Positions 7,984 through 17,454 of a stretch of DNA of 64,000 nucleotides are shown in pieces; position 1 is the first letter of the stretch, and each line of letters opens with the position of its first letter. The notes below the pieces were generated by a model, which made no database searches, had not been told where the DNA came from, and worked only from the letters and a program-made list of their open reading frames with translations. The DNA comes from Candidatus Zixiibacteriota bacterium (GTDB lineage Bacteria; Zixibacteria; MSB-5A5; GN15; PGXB01). The stretch is from positions 1 through 64,000 of the forward strand of contig JAFGAL010000030.1 in assembly GCA_016933695.1 (NCBI GenBank), in the 5' to 3' direction. A program made the translations under genes and the position numbers.

Positions 7984-9801
7984 ATGAATGAACAAATGCT
8001 TATCGGCCTCGCCAGTATCATCGTCCTCGGCATTGTTGCCCAGTGGCTGGCCTGGCGGCTCCATATTCCGGCCATTCTGCTGTTGCTGGTTTTTGGCATT
8101 GTGGCCGGTCCGGTTATGGGCGTGCTTAAGCCCGATCTGTTGTTCGGTGGACTGCTGTTTCCGCTTGTCTCCGTTTCAGTGGCGATTATCCTGTTCGAGG
8201 GCGGACTGAGCCTGAAAATTGGCGAACTGCGCCAGGTGGGCGGTGTGGTTACGCGTCTGATTACAACTGGCATTCTGGTCACCTGGGTGCTTTCGACACT
8301 GGCGGCAATGGTGGTTGCCGGAATTCCGACCGCGCCCGCAATTCTTCTGGGGGCGGTATTGGTCGTGTCCGGCCCGACTGTCATTATTCCACTGTTGCGC
8401 CAGGTGCGGCCAACCGGCAAAGTCAGCTCGATTGTCAAATGGGAAGGGATTGTCAATGATCCGATCGGGGCGATTCTGGCCGTGCTGGTTTTCGAGGTGA
8501 TCCTGGCGGGCAACATGGAACAGGGGACCACAGTGGCAATCATCGGCGTCATCAAGGCCCTGGTGCTGGGAGCACTGAGCGGGCTGATTTCCGCCGGCAT
8601 TATGATCCTCCTGTTGAAACGGTATTTTATCCCCGATTTCCTTCAAAATCCGTTTTCGCTGATGCTGGTTGTAATCAGCTACGCCGCCGCCAATGAACTG
8701 CAACCCGAATCAGGTCTTTTGGCAGTTACAGTCATGGGGATCGCGCTGGCCAATCAGAAATATGTCTCGATTCGACATATCCTGGAATTCAAAGAAAACC
8801 TGCGGGTGTTATTGATATCGAGTCTGTTTATCATTCTGGCGGCGCAGTTGACTACCGAGCAATTGGCACTGTTTAAGGGAAACAACTGGCTGTTCGTGGC
8901 GGCGCTGATTCTGATTGTCCGACCCGTGGCGACATTTTTTTCGACCATGAATTCCAACCTCACCCGAAAAGAGCGTGTTTTTATCGGCTGGATGGCCCCG
9001 CGGGGCATCGTGGCCGCCGCAGTGGTTTCAGTGTTTGCCATTCGGCTGGCCGATATCGGTGTTTCCGGATGGGATCAATTGGTTCCGCTCACTTTTCAGG
9101 TGATTATCGGGACCGTCGCGGTCTACGGACTGACATCTGCGCCGCTGGCGCGCCGTTTGAAACTGGCGCAACCCAATCCGCAGGGAATTCTGTTCGCCGG
9201 AGCCCATCCATTGGCCCGGTCAATTGCCCAAATTCTCAAGGATGAGGGTTTTCCCACCGCGCTGATCGACACCAACTGGGGCAATGTTACCAGCGCCCGT
9301 AAAGGCGGTTGTTTGGCATATTATGCCAATATCCTGTCCGAAAACGCCCTGCATGATATTCCGCTGGATGGTATCGGTCGCCTGCTGGCGCTTACGCCCA
9401 ACGAGGAAGTCAACTCGCTGGCGGCATTGCACTATGTCGATCTGTTCGGACGTTCCGAGGTGTACCAACTGCCGCCGTTGTCCGCAAGCAAAAGCGGCAA
9501 ACAGGCCATGCCGCTTCATCTGCGGGGTCGATACCTGTTCGATGAAGAAGCCACATACGGATATCTGACAGCCCGCCTGCAGGGGGGAAGCATTATCAAA
9601 CGCACCGATATCACCAATGAATTCGATTATCATGCGTTTAAAACGATCTACGGCAACACCGCCATGCCGCTTATGGTGATCACCGGCGATCGTACAATCA
9701 GAATCTTCACAATTGAGACCCTGCCGGAACCGAAACCCGGCGAGATTCTCATCAGCCTGGTCGATCCGCCGCCGGAAAAACCGAAGGGAGTCGAGGACTG
9801 A
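7984..9801 (+). CDS. Na+/H+ (cation:proton) antiporter with TrkA-N-like domain
   Basis: A 605-residue protein. The first 400 residues form about 12 membrane segments of the CPA1/NhaP type (FGIVAGPVMG, ILFEGGLSLKI, VVSGPTVIIPLLR with a T-D-like ion site region, and GWMAPRGIVAAAV). The C-terminal about 200 residues form a Rossmann-like TrkA-N-type regulatory domain (FAGAHPLARSIAQIL) that probably senses NAD or nucleotides. It should exchange cations for protons at the inner membrane. The start at 7984 has GGAAAG upstream. A longer frame from 7885 adds a hydrophilic stretch without support. Confidence 0.88.
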   Translation: MNEQMLIGLASIIVLGIVAQWLAWRLHIPAILLLLVFGIVAGPVMGVLKPDLLFGGLLFPLVSVSVAIILFEGGLSLKIGELRQVGGVVTRLITTGILVTWVLSTLAAMVVAGIPTAPAILLGAVLVVSGPTVIIPLLRQVRPTGKVSSIVKWEGIVNDPIGAILAVLVFEVILAGNMEQGTTVAIIGVIKALVLGALSGLISAGIMILLLKRYFIPDFLQNPFSLMLVVISYAAANELQPESGLLAVTVMGIALANQKYVSIRHILEFKENLRVLLISSLFIILAAQLTTEQLALFKGNNWLFVAALILIVRPVATFFSTMNSNLTRKERVFIGWMAPRGIVAAAVVSVFAIRLADIGVSGWDQLVPLTFQVIIGTVAVYGLTSAPLARRLKLAQPNPQGILFAGAHPLARSIAQILKDEGFPTALIDTNWGNVTSARKGGCLAYYANILSENALHDIPLDGIGRLLALTPNEEVNSLAALHYVDLFGRSEVYQLPPLSASKSGKQAMPLHLRGRYLFDEEATYGYLTARLQGGSIIKRTDITNEFDYHAFKTIYGNTAMPLMVITGDRTIRIFTIETLPEPKPGEILISLVDPPPEKPKGVED

Positions 9802-10151
9802 TTTTTTCGTTTGTCTATTTGGACACCGCGGCCTGAAGAGCCGGCACGAATGCTTTTTGCATTACCTGCTCCAACATTGTTGGTGTTGATGTCGCCGCGG
9901 TTCGGGGATATTCGTCGACCAGTGTTCCGTTTTGCATGGCTTCATATATTTCCGTATCCTGGTCTGCCAGATAAGGGGTTGTTTTTCCTGCCGAAATTTC
10001 CGGTTGGTGTGTTTTTAACGGTTTTCATGTTTAGCCTTGCTGTGTTTTGGGGCGTTTTTACCGCGGAGGTTACGGACTTAAGTTATTACCTAACATTCGC
10101 CTGGCGGAGTTGTCCCAATAATGGTCACCTGACAGTTCCCGACATTTGATC
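9802..10151. other. Intergenic region after the antiporter
   Basis: About 350 bases without a clear gene or terminator. A plus-strand open frame (9811-10149) reads as low-complexity shadow sequence. On the minus strand a short frame ending at 9815 has more protein-like composition and is listed separately. No repeats were seen. Confidence 0.5.
9815..9937 (-). pseudogene. Possible gene remnant or very small protein (40 aa)
   Basis: On the minus strand an open frame that begins upstream of 9937 without a good start ends in TAG at 9815. From the internal ATG (9937) it reads MQNGTLVDEYPRT... and ends in VMQKAFVPALQAAVSK. It continues upstream as ...YLADQDTEIYEA before meeting a stop near 10027. 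The composition is balanced and protein-like, unlike the shadow frames. There is no convincing ribosome-binding site. It may be the C-terminal scrap of a lost gene. I do not recognise it. Confidence 0.25.
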
Positions 10152-10181
10152 TTGACACCGGACCGTCAACGCGCGTATACT
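10152..10181 (+). promoter_or_regulatory. Sigma70-type promoter for the DUF4412 gene
   Basis: TTGACA (10152-10157), 18 bases, TATACT (10176-10181), close to consensus. It predicts an unusually long leader of about 185 nt before the start at 10374. The leader contains an AGGAGG at about 10275 that serves no obvious gene, and AT-rich half-palindromes around 10240-10262. I recognise no riboswitch family there. Confidence 0.6.
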
Positions 10182-10373
10182 CGTCATGGCGGTCATAATG
10201 TGGGAAGAACGACACCGATTACTCGATTACGTGTATAGTACTTTAATGCAAATCCATATCAGTATTGCATGAAAGGAGGATATATCGCCCGATACCCATG
10301 GGGGGCAGGGAGATACCATAAGGACTCCCATATGCAAATGTAAAGACATTGCCTGAAAGGACAAGGAGGAGAA

Positions 10374-11297
10374 ATGAAACTGGCACGTATTACTCTGATG
10401 GTGTTGATGATACTGGGATTGGCCACGATTGCAGGGGCCGATGTCGTGGTGAAAAGCAAAATTACCACCAATATTCTGGCGGCGGGATCGACCGAAGTCT
10501 CCCATACCGAATACATGAAGACCGACCGCAGTTACGGTGAAAGCACCACCAAAATGACCGGCGGCATGATGGCGATGATGGGCAATAAGGAACAGCAGTC
10601 AATCGATATCACCCGTCTGGACAAGGAACTGATCTGGACACTCAATCCCGAGCAGAAAAGCTATCGCGAGATGACGTTCGAACAACTCAAGGCCGCGTTC
10701 GCGAACAAGCCGAAAACCGGAACGGCCGCGATGGGCGGCGGTGATCCCGAAAAGTATGCTTGGGAGATCAAAGTCGATGAAATGCCGGCCGGCGAAAAAG
10801 TCGGCGGTTATGCCTGTAACGGTATGATTGCCACAGCCAAGGGGATCGGCAAGGATGATCCTGAGGATGTCGTGGTGGTCACCTATAAAATGTGGTACAG
10901 CGACAAGTTCCCGGGTTTCAAAACCTATAAGGCGTTTCAGGGGATGTTTGCCGACAAGCTCGGTTCAGACCAGTTTGGTGAACAGCGGCGGCTGGCCAAT
11001 ATGCTGAGTATGTTCGGCGACAAGCTGGATGTGTTGATGGACAAGATGCAGGCGATCGAAGGGATGCCGATGAAATCGGTCATGCTGGTAGAACGGTCCA
11101 AAGCTCCGTATCAGCCGGAAGAGGGTGAACAAGAGGATCCAATGAAAGCCCAGATGCGCGCAATCCTCGGCGAGCCGGAAAAGACCGAAAGCGGGATGTA
11201 CAAGATTTTCTCGATTCAGTCGGAAGTTACCGGAATCGAGGAAACGTCATTTGACGAAGGCAAATTCAATTTGCCCGAAGGGTATTCATCGAATTAA
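10374..11297 (+). CDS. DUF4412-family secreted protein
   Basis: A 307-residue protein with a clear signal peptide (to about residue 22, ATIAGA). The body is typical of DUF4412 or related LolA-like beta-rich proteins: GNKEQQSIDITRLDKELIW, NPEQKSYREMT, a Met-rich stretch KMTGGMMAMMGN, and a KMWYSDKFPG segment. The family's function is unknown. A periplasmic lipid- or ligand-binding role is inferred from the LolA-like sheet pattern. AGGAGG sits just before the ATG. Own promoter and terminator make it a single-gene unit. Confidence 0.75.
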   Translation: MKLARITLMVLMILGLATIAGADVVVKSKITTNILAAGSTEVSHTEYMKTDRSYGESTTKMTGGMMAMMGNKEQQSIDITRLDKELIWTLNPEQKSYREMTFEQLKAAFANKPKTGTAAMGGGDPEKYAWEIKVDEMPAGEKVGGYACNGMIATAKGIGKDDPEDVVVVTYKMWYSDKFPGFKTYKAFQGMFADKLGSDQFGEQRRLANMLSMFGDKLDVLMDKMQAIEGMPMKSVMLVERSKAPYQPEEGEQEDPMKAQMRAILGEPEKTESGMYKIFSIQSEVTGIEETSFDEGKFNLPEGYSSN

Positions 11298-11319
11298 TGT
11301 TTCGACAATATCACATGAT

Positions 11320-11353
11320 GCCCGCCGTTTTCCATACGGCGGGCTTTTTTTTT
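11320..11353 (+). terminator. Rho-independent terminator
   Basis: GCCCGCCGT pairs with ACGGCGGGC around a 7-base loop and is followed by a run of Ts. It overlaps the end of the convergent minus-strand gene by two bases. Confidence 0.92.
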
Positions 11354-12215
11354 ACAGAAGATCGATATAATCCAGCACGAGACGCGCTGAGTTGCGCGCA
11401 GCCACCTTGAAAAACCTGCTTAACTCATCGCGGGCCGTCCCGGAATCGGTTCCTCCGGCCAGGTCGGACGCCGAACGGAAGATGATACAGGGAACATCAT
11501 TGGCGGTGCACACCTGCGCAACCGCGGCCGATTCCATGTCGGTTACCTGCGCTTTGAACGTCGATGACAGCCAGTGACGCTTGTTGCGGTTGTCGATGAA
11601 ACTGTTGCCGCTGACCCCGACTCCGCCGACTTGCAAACGCGGCATACGTTCGCCGATCGGATCCAGCGCCGGTGCCGATTCGGCCAGTCTTCCGGCATGT
11701 GCGAACAACCCGGAATCCACCGCAAACGATGAGAAGTCAACCATGCTGTCATGATCGGGTGAATAGGCTTCGATGTCTCCCGGCTCGAAATCATTGGGGC
11801 CGTAGTACCCATAATCATGAGTAATCCAGCGGTCGCAAATGACAATATCGCCGACCCGAACCGAGGTATCGATGGCACCGGCGATTCCGGTGAAAATCAC
11901 GCATCGGGGATGATAGCGGTCAAGCAGAGATTGCGTGGTCATGGCCGCATTGGTCATCCCGACTCCCGACTCGGCGAGAACAATGTCTTTGCCTTTGATA
12001 ACTCCCACGTGCACCGGCCGGCCTAAAACAGTGTCGCTGTGATCGACTGCGATTTGACGCGCCAGCAGTTCACCCTCGGCGGGAAAGGCGTAGAGTATCA
12101 TGATCGTCTGACGATCCGTTCGGTCGGCGGTACACCCGCCCCAAATGACCGCCGCGACAGTGATACCCAATAAAAATAAGATACTCCGCGTATGGGATGG
12201 TCGTGATATGTTCAT
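11352..12215 (-). CDS. Exported nucleoside phosphorylase / MTA-SAH nucleosidase-like protein
   Basis: A 287-residue protein of the PNP/UDP phosphorylase superfamily. It shows AFPAEGELLARQ (with the glutamate placed as in MTA/SAH nucleosidase), SGVGMTNAAMTTQSLL, FTGIAGAIDTSVRVGD, DMESAAVAQVC (ribose-binding ME) and FRSASDLAGG (catalytic Asp). Known members cleave methylthioadenosine, S-adenosylhomocysteine or related nucleosides. Unusually, about 30 N-terminal residues form a signal peptide ending in IWGGC, suggesting a periplasmic or lipoprotein form. I start at 12215, because upstream extension would run through the tRNA gene. Confidence 0.8.
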   Translation of the reverse strand: MNISRPSHTRSILFLLGITVAAVIWGGCTADRTDRQTIMILYAFPAEGELLARQIAVDHSDTVLGRPVHVGVIKGKDIVLAESGVGMTNAAMTTQSLLDRYHPRCVIFTGIAGAIDTSVRVGDIVICDRWITHDYGYYGPNDFEPGDIEAYSPDHDSMVDFSSFAVDSGLFAHAGRLAESAPALDPIGERMPRLQVGGVGVSGNSFIDNRNKRHWLSSTFKAQVTDMESAAVAQVCTANDVPCIIFRSASDLAGGTDSGTARDELSRFFKVAARNSARLVLDYIDLL

Positions 12216-12259
12216 GAAATGACTCCGATATGTTTCGGTTGGATCGGCCTGCAAATACA

Positions 12260-12331
12260 TGCCCCCGCCAGGAATCGAACCTGGATTACCGGCTCCGGAG
12301 GCCGATGCGTTATCCGTTACACCACGGGGGC
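12260..12331 (-). tRNA. tRNA-Arg (anticodon CCG)
   Basis: The acceptor stem GCCCCCG/CGGGGGC, the T-arm CCAGG TTCGAAT CCTGG, and an anticodon stem TCGGC/GCCGG with loop CTCCGGA give anticodon CCG, which reads CGG. No 3' CCA is encoded, so the CCA-adding enzyme at 29715 would be needed. Confidence 0.93.
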
Positions 12332-12492
12332 GGAATATCCGGAAAATCGGTGCCTTTCGGCATGGCAAACTTACAACGAAACGACCTCCTTGTCAAATGT
12401 TCTTTTCTTCACTCCCCAGGTGAGCATCTATTTTCCCACTTGACCTTCACCGTCATTCTCCGTAGAATGTCATTTTTAGGGAGAAGCGCGTC

Positions 12493-13176
12493 TTGCTGAA
12501 CTGGATTGCCGAACAAATCGTCCTGTATTGGAGTATTTTTCGGTATCTTATTCCCGCCGTTCCGTGGACGGTGCTGATCACCATAACGTCATTTGCGCTG
12601 GCATTGATCCTCGGCCTGATTATCAGCATCATTCGCATCTGGAAAATCCCCGTGCTGTCGTTTCTAGCGGGAGTGTATGTCAATGTCATTCGCGGGGTAC
12701 CGCTTCTGGTGCATATTTTCTTTATCTATTTCGGATTGGGCAAATATCTCAATTTCGACCGCTTCACGGCGGGCGTGCTGGCGGTGGGGATATGTTATTC
12801 GGCATATCTGGCCGAGATCTTCCGTTCCGGGCTGGAAGCGATCTCTCACGGGCAGTACGAAGCGGCCATGTCGCTGGGCATGACCCGGTTCCAGACCCTG
12901 CGCTACGTCGTCATCCCCCAGTCATTGCGTATTGTCATTCCCCCGTCGGCCAATGAATTTATCGCATCCCTGAAAGATTCCTCGCTGGTGTCGATTATCG
13001 GATTGCGGGAATTGACCCGTGCCGGGCGTGAATATTACTCCCAGTTCTTTACCGATTTTCAGACCTGGATCATGGTCGGCGCACTCTATTTGATCATGAC
13101 CCTGACTCTGACACGAGTCGTTAAATATCTGGAGCGGCTGTTCGCCGTCAAAGGCTTTGGGAGTCGCACCACATGA
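12493..13176 (+). CDS. Amino-acid ABC transporter permease
   Basis: A 227-residue HisM/GlnP-type permease with an N-terminal segment, five or so membrane helices, and the family motif [21 protein letters not shown] (EAA loop, about 120-140) that contacts the ATPase. It belongs to the polar amino-acid uptake class. The start appears to be TTG (12493). The stop overlaps the start of the ATPase gene by four bases. No substrate-binding protein gene lies beside it. Confidence 0.92.
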   Translation: MLNWIAEQIVLYWSIFRYLIPAVPWTVLITITSFALALILGLIISIIRIWKIPVLSFLAGVYVNVIRGVPLLVHIFFIYFGLGKYLNFDRFTAGVLAVGICYSAYLAEIFRSGLEAISHGQYEAAMSLGMTRFQTLRYVVIPQSLRIVIPPSANEFIASLKDSSLVSIIGLRELTRAGREYYSQFFTDFQTWIMVGALYLIMTLTLTRVVKYLERLFAVKGFGSRTT

Positions 13177-13895
13177 TTACCGTGAAAAACATGACCAGAC
13201 GATTTGGAACCATGGCGGCCGTGGACGAGGTCTCTTTCGACGTCGATCGGGGAGAGGTCGTGGTGATTATCGGGCCGTCAGGGTCCGGCAAGTCAACCCT
13301 GTTGCGATGTCTGAACGCGTTGGAGGAAATCGACGGCGGAGAAATAATCATTGACGATTTTATCATTGACAAACGTCATAAGGACATCCATCAGATACGG
13401 TTGGAAGTTGGCATGGTTTTCCAGCAGTTTAACCTTTTTCCGCATCTGACGGTTATAGAGAATGTCATGCTGGCGCAACGGGTGGTGCGGAAACGAAGCA
13501 AAGCCGAAGCCCGCAACAAGGGCATGACCCTGCTGGCGCAGGTGGGGTTGACCGATAAAATTGACGCATTCCCCGCCGAGCTGTCCGGCGGACAGAAACA
13601 GCGAGTGGCAATTGCCCGTGCGCTGGCAATGGACCCGAAAATTATGCTGTTTGACGAGGTCACCTCCGCGCTCGATCCGGAGATGATCGGTGAGGTCTTG
13701 GAAGTTATGAAAATGCTGGCGGCCGGGGGAATGACCATGATGGTGGTGACGCATGAAATCGGTTTTGCGCGTGAAATGGCCGACCGGGTGCTGTTTATGG
13801 AGGCCGGCAAGATAATCGAAAGCGGAATCCCGTCGCAGTTGTTTGACAATCCACGTCAGCAGAGAACCCGCGACTTTTTGGGTAAAGTATTATAA
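13173..13895 (+). CDS. Amino-acid ABC transporter ATP-binding protein (GlnQ-like)
   Basis: A 240-residue ABC ATPase with Walker [10 protein letters not shown] at 34-42, Q-loop [10 protein letters not shown], signature [15 protein letters not shown], Walker [15 protein letters not shown] and switch histidine VVTHE. These are diagnostic of the polar amino-acid family. It is coupled by an ATGA overlap to the permease and followed 11 bases later by a secreted protease gene, so all three may be co-transcribed. Uptake of an amino acid across the inner membrane is inferred. The substrate is unknown. Confidence 0.95.
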   Translation: MITVKNMTRRFGTMAAVDEVSFDVDRGEVVVIIGPSGSGKSTLLRCLNALEEIDGGEIIIDDFIIDKRHKDIHQIRLEVGMVFQQFNLFPHLTVIENVMLAQRVVRKRSKAEARNKGMTLLAQVGLTDKIDAFPAELSGGQKQRVAIARALAMDPKIMLFDEVTSALDPEMIGEVLEVMKMLAAGGMTMMVVTHEIGFAREMADRVLFMEAGKIIESGIPSQLFDNPRQQRTRDFLGKVL

Positions 13896-13906
13896 AGGGT
13901 GAAACG

Positions 13907-15907
13907 ATGAAGATGAAAATGACCTTTTGCATATTGGCGGTGATATTTCTCATCTCGACCGCAACCGCGTCGGAGTTCGCTATCGAACCCCGCTACCCCA
14001 GAATCGCCCCGCGTTTCGATAATGTGTTATCCTTCGCGACCGCCGATAAACCCGCTTCGATCTGGGTCTTTTTCACCGACAAGGGAATAGCCGACCGCGA
14101 ATCCTATCAAAAGGCCCTGTCCATCGCCAAAGACCGTTTCACCGAAAAAGCGTTGGAACGACGCCACCGACGCACTCTCGAAAGAGGTGCGCTGGACTAT
14201 TTCGATATTCCGGTTAGCCCGTCGTATGTCCGGCAGACACAAGAGCTGGGACTCGCTGTAACCTCGCAATCCCGCTGGCTGAACGCCGTTTCGGGATACG
14301 CCGATTACGAGACGATCCAGGAACTGGTCTCACTGCCCTTTGTGGCGGAAATCCGTCCCGTTGCCAAAACCGTCCATCATCCGGTCCCCGACGAAATGAA
14401 CCGCCTCAATAAAGACGTCCCGGAACCCGAAACCCTCGATACTACCGATTACGGACCGTCGTATCGTCAGTCTGATTTAATCAACGTCCCCCTACTGCAC
14501 AAAAACGGCTTTTCCGGAAAAGGTGAGATGATTGCCATTTTCGACACCGGTTTTGAGCTTGACCATCCCGCCTTTGACAGTATGAATTGGACCCATGCGT
14601 ATAATTTTATCGACGACAATGAAGATGTGAGTGAAACGCCCGATCATGGCACGTCGGTATTGTCTCTGGCCGGTGGCTTCGAACGGGGACAGATTATCGG
14701 CCCGGCTTTCGGTGCGGATTTCATTCTGGCCCGAACGGAAAAACTGTATGAGGAAGATACCACCGAAGAGCGCTTCTGGATCGAAGCGGCCGAGTGGGCC
14801 GATTCTCTCGGTGCGACGATCATTTCATCATCTCTGGGATATTTGGACTGGTACGAATACGAGGATCTCGACGGTATGACCGCCCCGATCACAGTCGCGG
14901 CCGATATCGCGGTGTCGCGCGGGATTGCGGTGTTCAATTCCGCCGGTAATCAGCGGTGTCCGAATCCGCAGAATTGCTTTTATTATGTCACGCCGCCCGC
15001 CGATGGATTCGGCGTGATGGCTATCGGTTCGGTCGATAGTCTTGGCGTTTTGGCGGGAACATCATCGGCCGGTCCGACCTATGACGGTCGTCTCAAGCCG
15101 GAAATTGTGACGCAGGGGGTGAATACGTATGCCGCCGATTATCAGGGGGGATACCGCCGGCGTAATGGCACTTCATCCGCCGCCCCGCAGGCGGCCGGGG
15201 CCGCCGCGCTGATTCTGGAGGCCAATCCGGACTGGACCCCGACGCAACTGCGCGAGGCCATGATGCGCTCCGGAAATCGCCACGACAATCCCGACAATCT
15301 ATACGGACATGGCCTGCTCAACGCCTTCAAGGCGGCGGAATTACTGAGAATCGCGCCGATTCCCATGGCCACGGTCCGTGTCACCGATTTTATCCTGATT
15401 CCGATCGAGATTTCTCGACCGGAGGAAGTCAATTACCTGTTGTTGACCGCGCAAAACCTTCCCGACAGCGCCGTCCTCAACACCGCCCAGCTGATGAACG
15501 GCTATTCCGAAATCGTCTACTGGGGCTGGCCGCAGGACGTGGGAAGTCGCACTGTTCGCCTGATTCTGACCGCCGATGTTGTCGATGTCGGCTTACTGGC
15601 CGATACCGCCGAATTCGTGTTCCGGGTCGTGGAAAAAACCGATATTGCCGCGGGTCCGAACCCGTTTACCGATTCCCTGACTATTTTCATCGATACCACC
15701 ATGGCGGGGGCTCCGACCGATATTTCCGTCCATGCCATAAATGGGGAAAAAGTTTGGGACGCTTTTACCGATACCTATAATAGCGTAGATGGAACAGTGG
15801 TATGGTATGGAACCAACAACCAGGGGCGCGAAGTCGCTTCGGGGGTATACTATATCGTTGTTCGAACGGTATGGTCAGTTGAAACGGTGAAGGTTTTTAA
15901 AAAATAG
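13907..15907 (+). CDS. Secreted S8 (subtilisin-like) serine protease with FlgD-like C-terminal domain
   Basis: A 666-residue protein with a signal peptide (to about residue 20, STATA), an inhibitor-like propeptide, and a subtilase domain with the triad Asp213 (AIFDTG), His247 (DHGTS) and Ser423 (NGTSSAAP). After residue about 480 there is a beta-rich linker. The last about 90 residues (AGPNPFTDSL ... YGTNNQGREVASGVYYIVV) form a FlgD-Ig/sorting-type domain, as in cell-surface proteins of FCB bacteria. The start has a plausible GGGTGA-like site. It probably digests extracellular protein, feeding the amino-acid transporter encoded just upstream (inference from context). Confidence 0.9.
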   Translation: MKMKMTFCILAVIFLISTATASEFAIEPRYPRIAPRFDNVLSFATADKPASIWVFFTDKGIADRESYQKALSIAKDRFTEKALERRHRRTLERGALDYFDIPVSPSYVRQTQELGLAVTSQSRWLNAVSGYADYETIQELVSLPFVAEIRPVAKTVHHPVPDEMNRLNKDVPEPETLDTTDYGPSYRQSDLINVPLLHKNGFSGKGEMIAIFDTGFELDHPAFDSMNWTHAYNFIDDNEDVSETPDHGTSVLSLAGGFERGQIIGPAFGADFILARTEKLYEEDTTEERFWIEAAEWADSLGATIISSSLGYLDWYEYEDLDGMTAPITVAADIAVSRGIAVFNSAGNQRCPNPQNCFYYVTPPADGFGVMAIGSVDSLGVLAGTSSAGPTYDGRLKPEIVTQGVNTYAADYQGGYRRRNGTSSAAPQAAGAAALILEANPDWTPTQLREAMMRSGNRHDNPDNLYGHGLLNAFKAAELLRIAPIPMATVRVTDFILIPIEISRPEEVNYLLLTAQNLPDSAVLNTAQLMNGYSEIVYWGWPQDVGSRTVRLILTADVVDVGLLADTAEFVFRVVEKTDIAAGPNPFTDSLTIFIDTTMAGAPTDISVHAINGEKVWDAFTDTYNSVDGTVVWYGTNNQGREVASGVYYIVVRTVWSVETVKVFKK

Positions 15908-15909
15908 GC

Positions 15910-17454
15910 ATGACATCGGCGATACGTGACCGGCAAAAAAACAGAGCACAACTTTCACAATGCGCCGTTCTTAAGGTTGATCGAAAAGGGCGTTTTGTTT
16001 TCGTTGATGATCTGACGGAAAAAATACTGGCGGCCCCTTGCGAGGAGTTGTACGTGAAGAGCATTCAGGATTTTCTGGATGAATCCTCACGTGCGGAGCT
16101 GGCGACCGTCCTGGAAAACGATCGCACCTGTGAGACGTTTTATCGTCCTCTGATGCTGACAATTCGTGACACCCAGGGAGTCGCACACCGGCATATGGCG
16201 GTGGTGTCGCTGAATTTCGTCGCGGGCAATCCTGCCAACTTTCAGATCATTCTCATTCCGGACCACCTGACTTCCGCGGAACGCACTGAGGTAACATCCC
16301 CGGTGTCCGAAACGGATACCGTCCACCAGATGCTGTTCGAATTCGTGGCAAGCCGGCACGATCGGGATACCGACTGGCAATCCGTCGCCGAAATCCTGCT
16401 GGAACTGCCGACCGTCAGGCAGGTAATGCTGTACCGTCTTGAATCGGACCACCTGTCTCTGCTGGCGTCGGCGGATCGTCGACCCCATTCCGGAACCGGC
16501 ATCGATTCCGGGCAGTGCGTAGCCGACATGGTGTCGCAGATTCGTTCCGGACAGGTATACGCCGAAGAATTTCCGGCCGATCAGCGTGACCCGGAATTTT
16601 GTGCGGAGCTGGCGTACCCCCTGAAGGCAGACGGACAAGTCTGGGGATGCTGGCGCGTTGTGCATAGCAATGAGCATGATACCTTTCGCGATGAAGCCGA
16701 GCATGTCGCGGCCTTCATCGGAACGGCCTTGTCGCCGTATCCGGAGTCGCGCGAAAAAGACCTGCCCGCCCCGAATCATTCCGAAATACTGCGCGCGAGT
16801 CTTGCTGATATCGACATACGCACCGATGCCCTGGCGCATCTGGTGGCGTTTCTACGGAAAGACTCACCCGCCCTGCCCGATGAACTCCGGATCCGAATCG
16901 CCGAAACGGTCAAACAGGCGGTACACACACAGACCGCATTGATAGGAGCCGCCATGACGATAACCTCAATTGATAACGTTCGGATTACCGAACAGGTGGA
17001 TCTTAACCGAATCTTTCGCGACGTGTACGGCATCCTTGAGGCTGAATTCCCACAAAAGACAATCTCGCTTGACAGTATCAGTCTGCCGGTTCTGGCCGGT
17101 GATGAGGATAAACTGCGAAAAGCCTTGTATTATATACTGTACTGCCTCTTGGCATTGCATGCCGATTCCGAAACCGTACATCTGAAACTCAATGCGGAAG
17201 TGATAAACAACTCCTGTCGCCTGAGCATGCATTGCCCGGGTGTTGAATTCGACTGTAACCAGCCGGAGCATGTGTTCGCCGGCGATAAGCGTCGACGGGA
17301 TGATGTTACGGCATGGCATTATCGCATGATCATGTCGGCGGCGCGGACCATTGCCCGCAGAATGAATGGCGATGTCGAATGCACCGCCGGCGAGCCGGAC
17401 GGAATCGCGGTAACTCTGTCCTTTGCGATGGGCGATGGGGGAGAACCGTCATGA
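15910..17454 (+). CDS. PAS/GAF protein with degenerate histidine-kinase-like C-terminus
   Basis: A 514-residue soluble protein. Residues about 15-125 look like a PAS domain (VLKVDRKGRFVFVDDLTEKIL). About 140-280 look like a GAF domain (AEILLELPTVRQVMLYRLE, and a C-terminal EAEHVAAFIGTAL helix). The remainder has the order of a kinase core, a helical pair then an ATPase-like domain (DEDKLRKALYYILYCLL ... IARRMNGDVECTAGEPDGIAVTLSF). The H-box histidine is not recognisable, the N-box asparagine is Tyr, and the G1 and G2 glycine boxes are missing. It is therefore probably a pseudokinase or scaffold. Its stop overlaps the next start (ATGA), where a phosphoacceptor helix is encoded. Confidence 0.65.
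   Translation: MTSAIRDRQKNRAQLSQCAVLKVDRKGRFVFVDDLTEKILAAPCEELYVKSIQDFLDESSRAELATVLENDRTCETFYRPLMLTIRDTQGVAHRHMAVVSLNFVAGNPANFQIILIPDHLTSAERTEVTSPVSETDTVHQMLFEFVASRHDRDTDWQSVAEILLELPTVRQVMLYRLESDHLSLLASADRRPHSGTGIDSGQCVADMVSQIRSGQVYAEEFPADQRDPEFCAELAYPLKADGQVWGCWRVVHSNEHDTFRDEAEHVAAFIGTALSPYPESREKDLPAPNHSEILRASLADIDIRTDALAHLVAFLRKDSPALPDELRIRIAETVKQAVHTQTALIGAAMTITSIDNVRITEQVDLNRIFRDVYGILEAEFPQKTISLDSISLPVLAGDEDKLRKALYYILYCLLALHADSETVHLKLNAEVINNSCRLSMHCPGVEFDCNQPEHVFAGDKRRRDDVTAWHYRMIMSAARTIARRMNGDVECTAGEPDGIAVTLSFAMGDGGEPS

Noticed and set aside
9811..10149. 112-residue plus-strand frame after the antiporter
   Set aside because: No Shine-Dalgarno sequence and no recognisable domain; it crosses the region with the minus-strand remnant and the start of the promoter area.
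10182..10373. Riboswitch in the DUF4412 leader
   Set aside because: I looked for c-di-GMP, TPP, cobalamin and SAM riboswitch cores and saw none. Only the long leader itself is reported.
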